NCBI GenBank assembly: GCA_007922225.1
Contig: ML679973.1
Location: 1,120,033 to 1,184,032 of the forward strand
Reading direction: 5' to 3'
Source of the DNA: Emydura subglobosa
Taxonomy: Eukaryota; Chordata; Testudines; Chelidae
Length of the DNA: 64,000 nucleotides
A model generated the notes under the pieces. The model searched no databases. It saw nothing but the letters and a program-made list of their open reading frames with translations, and had not been told where the DNA came from. The first letter of the stretch is position 1; every line of letters begins with the position of its first letter. Shown one piece after another: positions 22,073 through 32,891 of this stretch. Made by a program: the position numbers and the translations under genes.

Positions 22073-23823
22073 TCTTGATTAATCAGCCTATAGAATGTGG
22101 ATCTTTAATTATGAATTAGAAGGGTGATATCTTAAACTCAAAAATGAGTAATGAATGAAGACTTTTTCTGTGACTCAATATTCAAGGGAATTTACCAGTA
22201 TCCCAATTAAATCCACGGTAGTTAACTGATTCTCATACCATATTTCACATATAATTTTTACTGGATTTTTCCCTACCGCAGTACTCCAGATTTTTATAAA
22301 TCATTGCTTGAGCAAGGGCAGGTAAGTAGCATGCTACCTTGTTGCAACACTGATCCTGAAATCGTTTTTCTTTTCATCCGGAGTTCTGTGAATGCTCCAT
22401 AAACCTTCTGACATTGAGAAGTGGGTTGGTATTATCCAGTTTTACCTGAGACTTCCTGGTAGTTCCCAGAATAGAGAAGTCTTGAGGAAGTCACAGGTGA
22501 TACGTCTCAAGCAGCCTTTTGCGTCACAAGTTCACTTGAGTCAGTAACTTACTTTCCAGGATCTTGCCATGTGGTAAGACATGGCTTCTGCAGGAGTTGA
22601 TGTTAACATGGTGGTTGGTGTTAAGGGGGGATGTTGGCAGTGCAGCAAAATATCCAGGCCACTGCCACTAACTGGAATCCCACTGATCATATTGCCAAAA
22701 GCAGCTAAGGTAGTAGGCCTTTGTAGAAGCCTTAGCATAATTAGGCAGGCCAGGAGGAGAGGAAGGTATCCACAGGAAGTGAGCATAACCCTGCTGCCTT
22801 CCTTGTTAAGCTCTCCTTTGGAACTGCTAAAGTCTGTATCTTTAAAACACAGGAAGTCTGGCTATATCTTTGAACTGTTACTCTGGAAACACAGCTGCAG
22901 GACTAACACCTTTAAAAAGGTTGCTTAATGGCTTTTCTTTGATTGGCATGTTGTTGATGTAATTGTAGCTGTTGCTACTATAAAAGGGGTAGAGAGATCT
23001 AAGGAATTTGGATTCAGCCTTCTGTACATCTCTTGGAATCCCCAGGGCCAAGCAGATAGCTGGCCACTTGAACCTTGTTCTTTGACCACTCAAGACCCCT
23101 CCAGACTATGGGTAACTGTTGTTTGGAGCACTCTATCCTTTTGCATATCTGCATGTGCTTGAGATCTAATAAAATAGTAATTCTGGCTGAAAGCACTTTG
23201 GGTCTGTGCTAAGCTTTAAACATACGGATGCACTGTGTCCCCCTTTGATTTGTTCCTGACCCCGCCTCGCCAACAGTACACTGACCTGAGCGTTGTGTTG
23301 AGAGGACCCTGGATAACAGTTGGTACTTATGGATGCTAGAATGTGTTGCTTTCTAGATCTGTTTCCAGAATTTCTATGATTCATTAATGTGTCACGCTGT
23401 TTATATTACATCAGCACAAGGGGGCACTTTCATACCAAACCTTCAATACATGTTAACTTGATCTCCGTTGTAGGTTAGTTTAAGTACCCTAAAAAAGAAA
23501 TATGATGGGCCCTCCCATGGAACAGCCAAACAGGCACTATCTGCCAATTCATCTCCTTTTCCTGAATAGCTCAGCAGTGATCATTTTCTCTGATCTCAGC
23601 CGCAGCGCTGACATTTACATACAAGATATCATTGGTGAGCATCACTCACCAATTTCAAGCATTAGTTGAAAACAATCACGTGACAAGTTAACCAGTCATA
23701 TACTAGAATTTGTCTTGTGTATGTAACAATATTTCCTTAGCAGTGTTTTACATGTGCAAGGCCAGGGTTACATTAACAATTTTCACACCTTAGGAATATA
23801 AGCAGTACAGGGTGTACGTATGT

Positions 23824-23825
<2 letters not shown>
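22073..23825. other. Intergenic, no gene recognised
   Basis: No coding feature supported. The frames here (up to 115 codons at 22581-22928) show no family features. Confidence 0.35.

Positions 23826-23860
<35 letters not shown>
23826..23860. repeat. (CA)n microsatellite
   Basis: About 17 CA units followed by a C-rich run. Confidence 0.97.
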
Positions 23861-23862
<2 letters not shown>

Positions 23863-24682
23863 CCCCCCCCTTGCATTCTTTTACTATTGTTTTCTGGAAA
23901 AGGTCTGCAGAACAGATGACCCAGCTTCCTTGGGTTCCTCTTAGAATACAGAACATTCTTGGTGTTAGAGTAAGGCTGAACTAATGTGTGGCTCAAATTC
24001 TATCTCATTACACCAAGAAACGAAGAAGGGCTCTTCTTTTTCTTCCTTGTGTTAATCCCATCAAATGGGGGATTCCATTTTTCTTTGAAAAATCTCCTCT
24101 AGAATGTCTTTCAAACATTTTTACCAAAGTTGCTGTTTGCTGGGGTCAAAATTTTCAAAGTGCCTACCTAAATTTAGGCTCTTAAGTCCATATTTAGGTA
24201 CTGTCATGGTCACAGAGCCAGCTGAACCGCTGTTGTCTTTCTGGTCTCTCTGAATGCACCTCCCTTCAGGTGTTAGGCTTCTTGTCCTTACCTGTGTCTC
24301 AGGGGAATCTCATGATTCTTCCATTTGATGTCTACACTTTGAGCTTGAGGTGTAATTCCCAGCACACGGAGAAATACCTGGGCTAGCTCTGATTGAGCTA
24401 GCATGCTACAAATATAGAATAACCTTTGTTCAACCAGTTACAATTATTATAATAATGCTTCATTCTTATATAGTACTTGTACTTCAATGGCGGCTGGTCT
24501 CTCAGGGAGATGGCCCTTCCTTGGGGCTGTGAGGAAGACCGACCTTATAAATAAAACAACCCAAATCAACACAAACATCTTCAACGAGAGCAAAGAGAAC
24601 AGAGTGATATACCTGCTAATTACGTTTACACTCCCTTTTCTCTTTAGCTCACCACAGATTCTATGGGCATGATACTCTAGTC

Positions 24683-24864
24683 CAGTGGTTCTTAACCTTT
24701 CCAAACTACTGTACCCCTGAAGCCTGAGACCCACCCCTGTGGGGCTGAGGCATGTAACTTAGTTTCATGGTGCCCCTGTGGCTCCAGGCAATTGCCTTTC
24801 TTGCCACCCCCAATACCAGCTCTGCACTTGCGACCCCTCTAAAACCCCAGGTTAAGAAACACTG
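24683..24864. mobile_element. hAT-type MITE with perfect 8-bp TSD
   Basis: The terminal inverted repeats 'cagtggttcttaacct' and 'aggttaagaaacactg' bound a 182-bp element. The 8-bp target duplication 'ctctagtc' is exact at 24675-24682 and 24865-24872. TSD length and CAGTGG ends define the hAT superfamily. There is no transposase, so it is non-autonomous. Confidence 0.93.
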
Positions 24865-25022
24865 CTCTAGTCACTTATATGGAATTTGCACAGGTGTAAC
24901 TTCATTGCTTTCAGTGGAACTACTCCTGTTTTACATGAGTGAGAGGAGAATCAGGCCCCTTCTTTAGGACAATGTGGAGGGAAAGAACTGTATAAAAGGA
25001 ATTGATTTTTCAGACTTCCAGT

Positions 25023-25028
25023 TTTAAT
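25023..25028 (-). terminator. CSTB: Candidate poly(A) signal of the (-) stefin gene
   Basis: ATTAAA on the minus strand (TTTAAT on plus), 84 bases beyond the stop codon at 25112. No nearer AATAAA is present. Confidence 0.5.
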
Positions 25029-25111
25029 ATTTTCATTCTTTCATTTTCATACAAGAAACATCACTTTGTCGCCTATAAAACCATATGAGAGAGGCTCTTT
25101 CAAAAAGCCCC

Positions 25112-25240
25112 CTAAAAATAAGTCAGCTCATCATGCTTCGTCTTGCTGCTCTGATAACTGGAGAGGCTCAGTGGTTTGTTCTCGTGAGGGAGGCTTTTGA
25201 ACACCCGCAAATGCAAGAACTCCTCGTTGCCAACATGGAC
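25112..25240 (-). CDS. CSTB: Stefin (-) exon 3
   Basis: 42 codons plus TAG after the acceptor CTTTCAG|GTCCATG. It encodes '[18 protein letters not shown]', the second protease-contacting loop SLPHENKP and the terminal 'HDELTYF'. Confidence 0.95.
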   Translation of the reverse strand, partial: VHVGNEEFLHLRVFKSLPHENKPLSLSSYQSSKTKHDELTYF

Positions 25241-26501
25241 CTGAAAGGTCAGAAGAAAGGGACAGTAAGTTCCATGGAATAAAAGGACATTTTAGCGTGT
25301 GGGTTGGGGAAAAGGCAGGGGGAGCCGAGGAGGGGCTGTCTTCTTGTTGGGGCACAGATTAGGAGTCATGAACTCACTTCCTGGCTCTGTCACACATTCA
25401 TCGCATGGCCCTGGGGCAAGTCACACACTTTGTGCCCCTTTCCCATCTGTAAAAGGAGGTTTACCTCGCAGGGGTGGTGGTCATTTATTAATGCGAGAGA
25501 GTTGCTCTAAGCTACTCTGGGACCACAGACACTAAAATGCCTTCATCATAATCACACGGTTGCTGCATGGTGTCACTGCAGGGGGGAGTGAAGGTTGTTT
25601 GGGTCCGCAGTAAACAAACATACAGAGGGATTTTCCATCGCCCTCTCCAGCAAGTCACCACTGGGGAACACTTTGTTCCCAGTTCCTTTTGCCCTGATCC
25701 AGGGCCCCCTTTCCAGGCCTCCTTGCCTGAGCGCGACCAGTCTTCCCACAGCCCTTCACCCTGAGGGCTCCTTCTCTTGCAGTGCTCCGCTCCTCCAGGC
25801 CTTCCTGCCTGTCACTCCTACCCTCCCTACTCAGGGGAATCCACACTCCTGCAACAACCCTCTGAACTTCTGGGCTCAGCCTCCCTGACCGGGCTGGATC
25901 TTTCCCTTTTCCTAGGGGACGCTGCCTGAGCCTTCTGCTTGTCTGGGGTCCCTAGCTTTGGTCACAGCTTTCCTCCAAGCTCTTCACCAGAGCTCACGGT
26001 CACTGCTCTCCTCAACTCAGCTCTCTGCCAAGCAAGTCCAGCCAGCTGTCCCTTCTTGCTTCCGGTCAGTCCCCTCAGGCTCTCCAGATCTCTCTTGCTC
26101 TCTCCTGGTCTCAAACAGTTCTCTCCTGCCAATCTTCCCCCTTCCCCCCTCCCCCTCCCACACCTCTATAGGGACGAGGTGTCCTCTTTTAAGGTCAGTT
26201 GGGGGTAAGCTGATGAGTAACAGGCGTGCTGGACCCCCCACTTCTCTTAAAGAGGCCAGTCCCTCTGTGGCACCCATTCCAAAGGTCAAATCAGAGGAAC
26301 CTCTTTGTAATTAACTAAATGAACAAAAATCAGGTCTAAGATACCAGGCATATAAAATTCAAATTGGGTGCCCATTCCCCACTGCCCTCTACCTTGATGA
26401 AATAATTTATTCCAGCAACCAGCTGAGTTTTAAACTCCACAGCAGTGAAGACCTCAAATCTCTTCCCTTCTTTTTCTTCCACCTGAAGCTTCACCTTAAG
26501 A

Positions 26502-26532
<31 letters not shown>

Positions 26533-29500
26533 AGATTTTACTAGTTATTCAAGACAGATTTCAAGTCTGGAACCCATGAGCACCAACTGCTAGTGCTTCT
26601 CAGACGTGGTACAGGTCACACTGACACGGCGTCTCTGGACATGTTGCTCTTCATGTTTCTCAAAAACATAATGGCTAACATGTGAGATGTTCCAGGGTGT
26701 AACAGACGTGGCAATTTCCTGCAACATCCTGGAAAAACCTTACTGAATTAAGAGTTTTGGGATCCAGTGTGTTAAATACAAAGGTTGTATTATTGTGAGC
26801 TGGGAGTGTACGTTCTCTCTGTAGGGGGGAGATGTAATCTGAATCCTGGGAAGTTTATGACCTTCAACAGACTGTATTGAATCACGTGCCAGACAAGAAT
26901 TGGCTTTTGGGACAAACAGTATCAAGTGGTTTGCCTGGTGTATCTCCAGGGGGAGGTGTAAGCAAATTCCCCAACTCCAGTTATGCCAAAAAACCCAGCC
27001 TTTTGAAGCTCCACCCTGAGGAAAGGACCATTGTCTGCTGATCAAAGGCCCACGTTGTATAAAGGAGAGACTGAACTATGCGTGGCCATGCTAGTTCTGA
27101 GAAGGCTGTTACTACAGAAAAACCCCTTTATGTGCGATTTGAAGGACTGACTCCTACCAGAGCCCAGGGTGGAGCTGGGCTGATTTTGGTAAGCTTATTA
27201 GCATGGATGTAGGTTCTTTTATCGTTTTCTCTGTATTGCTTTCACCTCAAGAGTAAATGTGCTGTCTTAGAAAGAGCTGTGTGGTAACCTGTAATTGCTG
27301 GCAATTACAGCTCTGCATAGCCTCTGGAGAGAAAGCAAAGGCCAGACGCTGGGCAGTTTAGGCAGTCTGGCTTGCTGGAAATATCAGTGTGGGCAGGGAA
27401 CTTTGCAGCGTGGAAAAACCCTGGTCAGGAGGGAATGAGACCCAGGTCTCCAAAGAGAAGTGACGGCTGAGAAACTGGGAGCCTAGAGTGGGCGCCCTTG
27501 AGGGAGCACCCAGGGGAAATACAAGTACAGTTGTCCTGAGTGGAGACACAGGGTCACCCACTGGCCCCAGTTCTAGACAGACAGTGAAACTGGGGAAGCC
27601 GCATGGTTCAGCAGACAGGGTATGGGGCTGGAACTCAGGAGACTTGGCTTCTATATCCAGCTTCCTTGCTCTGTGACCTTTGGCAAGGTATTTCCTCTGT
27701 CTGTATCTCAGTTTCCCCTTCTGTACAGTGGGAAAATCATACTGACCCACCTATGCACAGTGCTTTGCAATCTACAGCTGAAAAACATGGTGCCAAAAAC
27801 ACACACAACCATTCCTCTTGGCAACAAGAGTCCTCCTTGGCTCCGTCTTCCTTTTCAAAATTAAAAATGGTTAACAACGCCTGGACGTACAGAAGGACAG
27901 ACACTGCAACACTCAGTGGATCTGATTTTCATGGCACCTCACTGCCAACCTCCACCCCTCGAACGGAGACGGGCACCTAAGCCCAGGCTGCAGGGGAGTG
28001 CCTCTCTGTTAATGATTCACGAACAGGAACCCTTTGTCTGGTGTCAGGTGGCTCTGGTGCCTAAATAGTTTCTGTGGGAATGAGTTAGGTGCCTGTCTTG
28101 CCCACACAAAAGGGGGGGAGGACAGGGAGCTGGGCTTTCCTGCCCACTGTTCAGAGCACTCACCTAGAATGTAGGACACTGAGGTTCAACTCCTTCCTCT
28201 GCTTTAGAGGGAGAAGGGAGACCCGCCCCATTCAAATCCTTTTTCTCCTCAATCCAAGAAGGGAATTGAACCCGGGTCTCCCACATCCCAGGTGGCTGCG
28301 CTAACCACTGAATTATGGGGTATTCTGATGTGGGGGCTCTCTCACTCTGTCCTGCTGAAGCTGGATCAATAATGAAAGAGTCAAGAGCAGGGGACTGGAC
28401 CCAGGGCCTCCTACCTCACAAATGGGTGCCCTAGCCACCAGGCTATAGTCACTCTCTCTCTCCCAGTGACTGTTCCAGGGCGTACAAGTACTTTAACAGC
28501 ACTGCCATCGCCTCCTTCGGCCAGCTTTTGAATGAGACTCGGTCTGGTAGGAGGCCTCCGAGCACGCCTACCAGATCGGGCCCTGCATGCGACTTAGGTG
28601 GATGATTTAGTCATCCCCGACTCATCGTGAATCTCTCTGGGGCGCAGGTGGGAGACAGGCATTCGGATGCCTGGAGTGAGGCAGCCGTGCACATGCTCAG
28701 AGGCAGAAACCTAGGGAACTTTTACCCTGAAGAATTTGGCACTGGGTGAGTTTAGGCACCTACAGGATTTGGTGGAAGTTTTGTGGATCGCAACAGAGCC
28801 AATGCCAGGACTTGGCACCTATGTCTGGGGTTTACGCACCTCATACCATGGTGGATCTAGGCCTAAGTATATAGCACTATGTAATATGCAAGCATTTAAA
28901 ATAAATCATTACAGTGAAACATCTGTGTTTTGGAAGGGGCATCCACGAATATTACACCAGGAGTAGGTGCTTCTCTTTGTGGTATCTGTCTCCTTTGATA
29001 CGTGCTGCGCATTGGGCATGTATGGCTTTGTTTGTGTGTGAGACATACAACAAATATAATAGTTTTAAAACCGTGAAATAATTTGGTGCTGAAGTAATGT
29101 CTAAACAAATATTTTAAAACTCTCCTATAGAATAAGAATGCCATTTCCTACAGGAATATAACTGAAAGCAAGTTAAGTCTGAGGCTTTAGAAAGTCTGTT
29201 TAATGGTTCTTTCAGAGCATGATACCTTCTACTTGTGATTGGCAATAATAAAGTAATATGTGTTTTGCATTTCAAAAATTCTTGGATCATTACCTGAGGC
29301 TTACCAACCCCTTGTGAGCTAGGTATTATTATTCCCATTGTACAGAATGGAAAAACTGAAGCGCAAAGAAAGGAAGTGACTAGTCTAATATCATAGATAG
29401 AGGCAGCGATAAGAACCTGAGAGAATTCACAAATTACTGGCTGTCTTTCTGTGCTCAGCTCACTGAAGCACACGAGCTCCAGCACAGGCTTTAGGTTGAA

Positions 29501-32500
29501 GAGAGGGATAATTCTGAACTTTATTTCTAAAGGACAAGACAAATTAATTCTGCTGATCAGCAATGCAGCCTTGTAGTCCCTGCCTCAACCTCAGCTCAAC
29601 CGGTCTTACCTTCTGTTAGTGCATGGCTCTGCACTCCTCCACCTCTCCCTGCTCTACAGGGCAGGAACACAAGCAAGGAGCAAATACACAATTCAGCTCA
29701 GAAAAGGAAATTCCCGAAAATCCATTTGCCATTGTATTGCTGAGTCAGCGCACCTGCTCCTCTCCTTCTCCGCCCCCAAGCAAAGACGACTCCAACTGGC
29801 TGCTCCCCAGGCTACTCTGTGAAACCATGGCGTGGAAATGCACATAAGAGATTCCTGTATCCAGGACTCCCCCTCAGCCTCTGCAGGAGAAGACAGGACC
29901 AAGAACTCGCTCCCTTCACAGCTGAGCAGAGCTCTGGGCTTCTCATACAAGCATCCTCCCCTCTCATAAGGCAGGAGAGCACGCTCTGGCCACTCTGTAT
30001 GCCTTCTGCCTCCGGGGGAAGAGCTCCTGTCCCCACCTGCATTCCCCCACGCAATGAGAGGTGCTCTTCTGAAACGCCAAGAGTGAAGCAGTGAGGCTGT
30101 AACCTCCCCTGGGCCTGATTCTCTGCATGCAAAATGAAAACAACTCCCAGCAACCTGGTATCTTCAAATGAGAGAATACGGCCCACAGAGAGCACAGTCA
30201 ATCCAATCCCAGTTCCTTTTCCTTCAGCACTACGGGTAAGAGCCAGAGAGTGGAATGAGTGTGCCCGTCACTGCCGCTGCTGTGAACAGTCTGTGCCAAG
30301 ATGACGGACGTGTTGACGAGCTAACGAAGCACTAAACAGACAGAAAAAATCCAGCTAGATCGTTGGCCACATCCTCGGTGATTCTATGCCCTGCTAGGAG
30401 TGCTAGACATCCCGGATCAGCAGATTTTAATTTCTCCACCCTAAATCCGGGCTCCGCAGATGAGCCGCAGTCATATGTGCCTCGAGGGCTGACATTTTTA
30501 CCACAGAAACACTGACTCACAGGCCTCATCAGTCCCAGGAGGTTCCACAAAATTCATCAATGCATGAAAATCTGTGCCCTCAATGACACTTGTAGGCAGC
30601 ATAGCTGTAGTGTGCACAACAACGCCCTTAGTTTTTTGGCACGTTGTGTGTTGCATTTTCACGAACTGCCAGAAACAAACGCTGTCAGTGTTGTTTGATT
30701 TTTGCCTTTTTTTCCCCACATGAAACAGAGGGATGTTTCAGCTTCAAATGGTTCAGCGTTGCTCTGGTGCTGTTTGCCTACCTCAGCTCTGTGTTACACA
30801 GTTTACATTTAACGATGTCTTCGGTTACTTTTAGGAAATGATTCCTTCTTTTCGATCGCCTCATCTTCAAACTGTGGGTGCTCTGGAAAAGTAGTTGCCA
30901 ATAACCTACTTAATATCGTTTGAAGGTTTAATGCTACCAAACTGTGACGTCAGTTCCATAATGGTCCTAACAAGGGGGAAGCAGAACCTAGCTCCACAAT
31001 ACATACACTATGAAATGGAGAGAAATAGACAGGCAAGGAAATAAGGCCCATAGAAAATAATGACAAGTTAAAACCCAGTTCTCACAACACAATTGCTACC
31101 TATTTGCTGGTATGATTGCGGTGTCTTTTAATGAGTACATCAGGTCAATGGTTCCCAACCTGGGGTGCGGGACCCCCTGGGGGGGGGTCACCAAAGATTA
31201 TGGGCGGGGGTCCATGAGGCTTCAGTAATATTGAGATAATTTAGCTCCCTGAGCTCCATGCCAGGTGCAGTAGTAATTTATTATTATTATTAACGTAATT
31301 TAGTGTGACTATTGTATGTGTGTATAAGGGTTGTGTGTGTTTATGGCTGGTGAGGGAGGGGTCAGGGGGGCATGGGTTTTACCTAGTGTTAGCTAGTGGG
31401 GTTTTCACTCAAAAAGGTTGGGAACTACTGCATTAGGTTACGTTTACTGCTCTAAACGGGGAGACCAATACTTCCCAGTTAACCGTTTGATATTTTACAT
31501 CCCTACTGCCGAGGAAGGAGTACTTTGGTAAGGGATCTGGGGGTCATAGTGGATCACAAGCTAAATATGAGTCAACTCAGATCTGAGTAACACTGTTGCA
31601 AAAAAAGCAAACATCAGCCTGGGCTGTATTAGCAGGAGTGGTGTTGTAAGCAAGACTCAAGAAGGAATTCTTCCAGCCTACTCCACGCTGATTAGGTCTC
31701 GACTGAATTATTGTGTCCAGTTCTGGGCGCCACATTTCAGGAAAGATGTGGACAAATTGGAGAAAGTCCAGAAAAAGAGCAATAAAAATGATTAAAAGTC
31801 TTAGAAAATATGATCTGAGGGAAGATTGAAAAAAACTGGGTTTGTTTAGTCTGGAGAAGATTGAAGGGGGGGAGACAGGATAACAGTTTTCAAGTACAGA
31901 ATGGGTTGTTACAAGGAGGAGGAGGATAAATTGTTCTCTTTAACCTCTGAGGATAGGACAAGAAGCAATGGGCTTACATTGCAGCACGGGCGGTTTAGGT
32001 GGGACATTAGGAAAAACTTCCTGTCAGGGCAGTTAAGGACTAGAATAAATTGCCTGGGCAGGTTCTGGAATCTCCATCACTGGACATTTCTAAGAGCGGG
32101 TCAGACAAAGACCTGCCAGGGATGGTCTGGCTAATACTCAATCCTGCCATGAGTGTGGGGGGACTGGACTAGATGACCTCTCGCGGTCCCTTCCAGGTCT
32201 GACTCTATGCAGGGGGGGGTCTGTTTTCATGCTTTTCTGGGCGGGCTCAGCTAATTTAAAAGCAACGCCACACGGTCAAACAACAGAGTGACAGCTCCTG
32301 GCCCACTCTCCGGATCATCCACGTTTCCACGATCTGGTCTGGCCCCGGCCCCCCCGGACTGGACACACGGGGCTCTCCTGCCACTCGTCCCAGACGCGGG
32401 GCTGCCGAAGAGCAGTCCGCAGCCCACTCCGGTTTCTGCTCTGCCCCTGGGACTGCCAGCGGTCTGGGGGTAAAGCCACAGCGGAACCCCAGCGACGTTT

Positions 32501-32748
32501 TAGCGTTCGGGAGAGGAACGGGACCAGGACTGGGACCGGGGCTGGGCTGGGCCGGGCTCATCTCCCCTCGCCGCCCCACAGCGGGCTCCACCTGCCCCAC
32601 CCCATGGAGTCCCGAGGCCTCCTTGCACCCCACCCGGCCCGGTCCCGCAGCTCCGGGCCGGGCCGGGCCGGGCCCCCCTCACCTCATCGACGATCTGCTG
32701 CGTTTCCGGGGTGGCCGCCTGGGCCGCCGTGACCCCACCGCACTTCAT
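25112..32748 (-). CDS. CSTB: Cystatin-B-like stefin, three exons, complete
   Basis: Cytosolic/nuclear inhibitor of cathepsins B, H, L and S. The coding sequence joins, on the minus strand, 32748-32683, 26494-26393 and 25240-25112 (22+34+42 codons plus stop), giving 98 residues, the normal stefin B length. It reads '[20 protein letters not shown]' with Cys3 and the N-terminal Gly. The helix is '[13 protein letters not shown]', the first hairpin is 'QLVAG' then 'INYFIK', the second loop is '[13 protein letters not shown]', and the C-terminus is '[10 protein letters not shown]'. The last two blocks are nearly those of mammalian CSTB and unlike CSTA. By eye about two thirds of residues match human CSTB as I remember it. 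All introns are phase 0 and GT-AG. It begins in a CpG island, consistent with broad expression. It lies downstream of CASR on the same strand, the position that CSTA has in mammals, so the orthology label needs a tree. Confidence 0.9.
25350..25545 (+). repeat. MIR-type SINE in stefin (-) intron 2
   Basis: Contains 'tcctggctctgtcacacatt', 'gccctggggcaagtcacaca' and 'cccatctgtaaaagg', the MIR core in plus orientation. Confidence 0.8.
25546..26392. other. Stefin (-) intron 2, no feature recognised
   Basis: Pyrimidine-rich on the plus strand (25680-26170), which yields several long but compositionally biased frames. No gene supported. Confidence 0.4.
26393..26494 (-). CDS. CSTB: Stefin (-) exon 2
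   Basis: 34 codons between acceptor CTTAAG|GTGAAG and donor ATCAAG|GTAGAG. It encodes the central helix and the QLVAG hairpin. Its polypyrimidine tract is unusual: ten T then about twelve TC units on the minus strand (26501-26534). Confidence 0.95.
26501..26534. repeat. A10(GA)n microsatellite next to exon 2 acceptor
   Basis: Ten A followed by about 12 GA units on the plus strand. On the transcribed strand this is a T10/(TC)12 pyrimidine tract ending six bases from the exon 2 boundary. Confidence 0.95.
26700..27385 (+). repeat. LTR-like dispersed repeat, copy 2
   Basis: Homologous to 10250-10895: 'cagacgtggcaatttcctgc', 'cttagaaagagctgtgtggt', 'gtttaggcagtctggcttgctgga'. It contains a TATA-like 'ttgtataaaggagag' near 27055. 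It lies in stefin (-) intron 1. No ORF of note. Confidence 0.65.
27590..27800 (+). repeat. MIR-type SINE, nearly full length
   Basis: The tRNA-like head 'gcatggttcagcagacaggg' is followed by the core 'tgctctgtgacctttggcaa', 'ctcagtttccccttctgtac' and the tail 'cagtgctttgcaatctac'. Confidence 0.85.
28130..28480. repeat. Palindromic tRNA-derived units
   Basis: Three tRNA-like modules. One is on plus at about 28137-28200 (B-box-like 'gaggttcaactcc'). Two are on minus at 28262-28320 (B-box-like 'gggttcaattccc', A-box-like 'agtggttagcgcagc' when read in reverse) and 28390-28450 ('gggtccagtcccc', 'ctggtggctagggca'). The first two face each other as an inverted pair. They are SINE-like, with no intact tRNA cloverleaf to support a functional tRNA gene. 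Confidence 0.65.
28481..29289. other. Stefin (-) intron 1, no feature recognised
   Basis: No coding feature. Contains weak traces of the 'ttaggcacctac' type dispersed motif near 28750. Confidence 0.35.
29290..29450 (-). repeat. MIR-type SINE, antisense
   Basis: 'gtgagctaggtattattatt', 'cccattgtacagaatggaaa' and 'ctgaagcgcaaagaaaggaa' are the reverse complement of the MIR core. Confidence 0.8.
29451..31137. other. Stefin (-) intron 1, no feature recognised
   Basis: Unique-looking sequence. Overlapping frames of 85-129 codons on both strands at 29620-30200 reflect low stop density; none shows conserved motifs or splice context. Confidence 0.35.
31146..31430. mobile_element. hAT-type MITE with 8-bp TSD
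   Basis: The ends 'caatggttcccaacctgggg' and 'aaaaggttgggaactactg' are inverted repeats. The TSDs are 'catcaggt' (31138-31145) and 'cattaggt' (31431-31438), differing at one base. It is 285 bp with no transposase. Confidence 0.9.
31505..32210 (+). repeat. CR1 LINE, 3' end
   Basis: Sense CR1 3' end: 'gtaagggatctgggggtcat', 'gacattaggaaaaacttcct', tail 'tggactagatgacctctcgc'. Frames are broken. It abuts the CpG island of the stefin (-) gene. Confidence 0.9.
32683..32748 (-). CDS. CSTB: Stefin (-) exon 1
   Basis: 22 codons from the ATG at 32748 to the donor GATGAG|GTGAGG. The start is fixed by exact length agreement with stefin exon 1 and the family N-terminus with Cys3 and Gly4. Confidence 0.93.
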
Positions 32749-32796
32749 AGCGGGAGCGGAGCCGGAGCCAGCAGCGACCTTCCGCAGCCGCCTAGA

Positions 32797-32891
32797 CCGG
32801 ATGCCGTGACGTCACCTCGGCTCCCACGGGAGGAGCTGATCCGGATGGTGTGACGTCATCATCAGCCCCGGCTCCCATTGGAGGAGCTGAT
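32797..32891 (-). promoter_or_regulatory. CSTB: Tandemly duplicated proximal promoter with two CREs
   Basis: Two copies of a 44-51 bp unit (32797-32840 and 32841-32891), each running from 'ccggatg' through TGACGTCA to 'ggctccca...ggaggagctgat'. Full CRE palindromes are at 32807-32814 and 32851-32858, 44 bases apart, and 59-110 bases upstream of the start codon. A CCAAT box on the minus strand lies at 32877-32881. CREB/ATF-responsive transcription is inferred. Confidence 0.75.

Noticed and set aside
22581..22928. 115-codon plus frame
   Set aside because: No recognisable family, no splice context and average composition; chance frame.
28262..28320. Possible tRNA gene
   Set aside because: A- and B-box-like sequences exist but no full cloverleaf can be formed, and an inverted partner shows that it is a repeat element.
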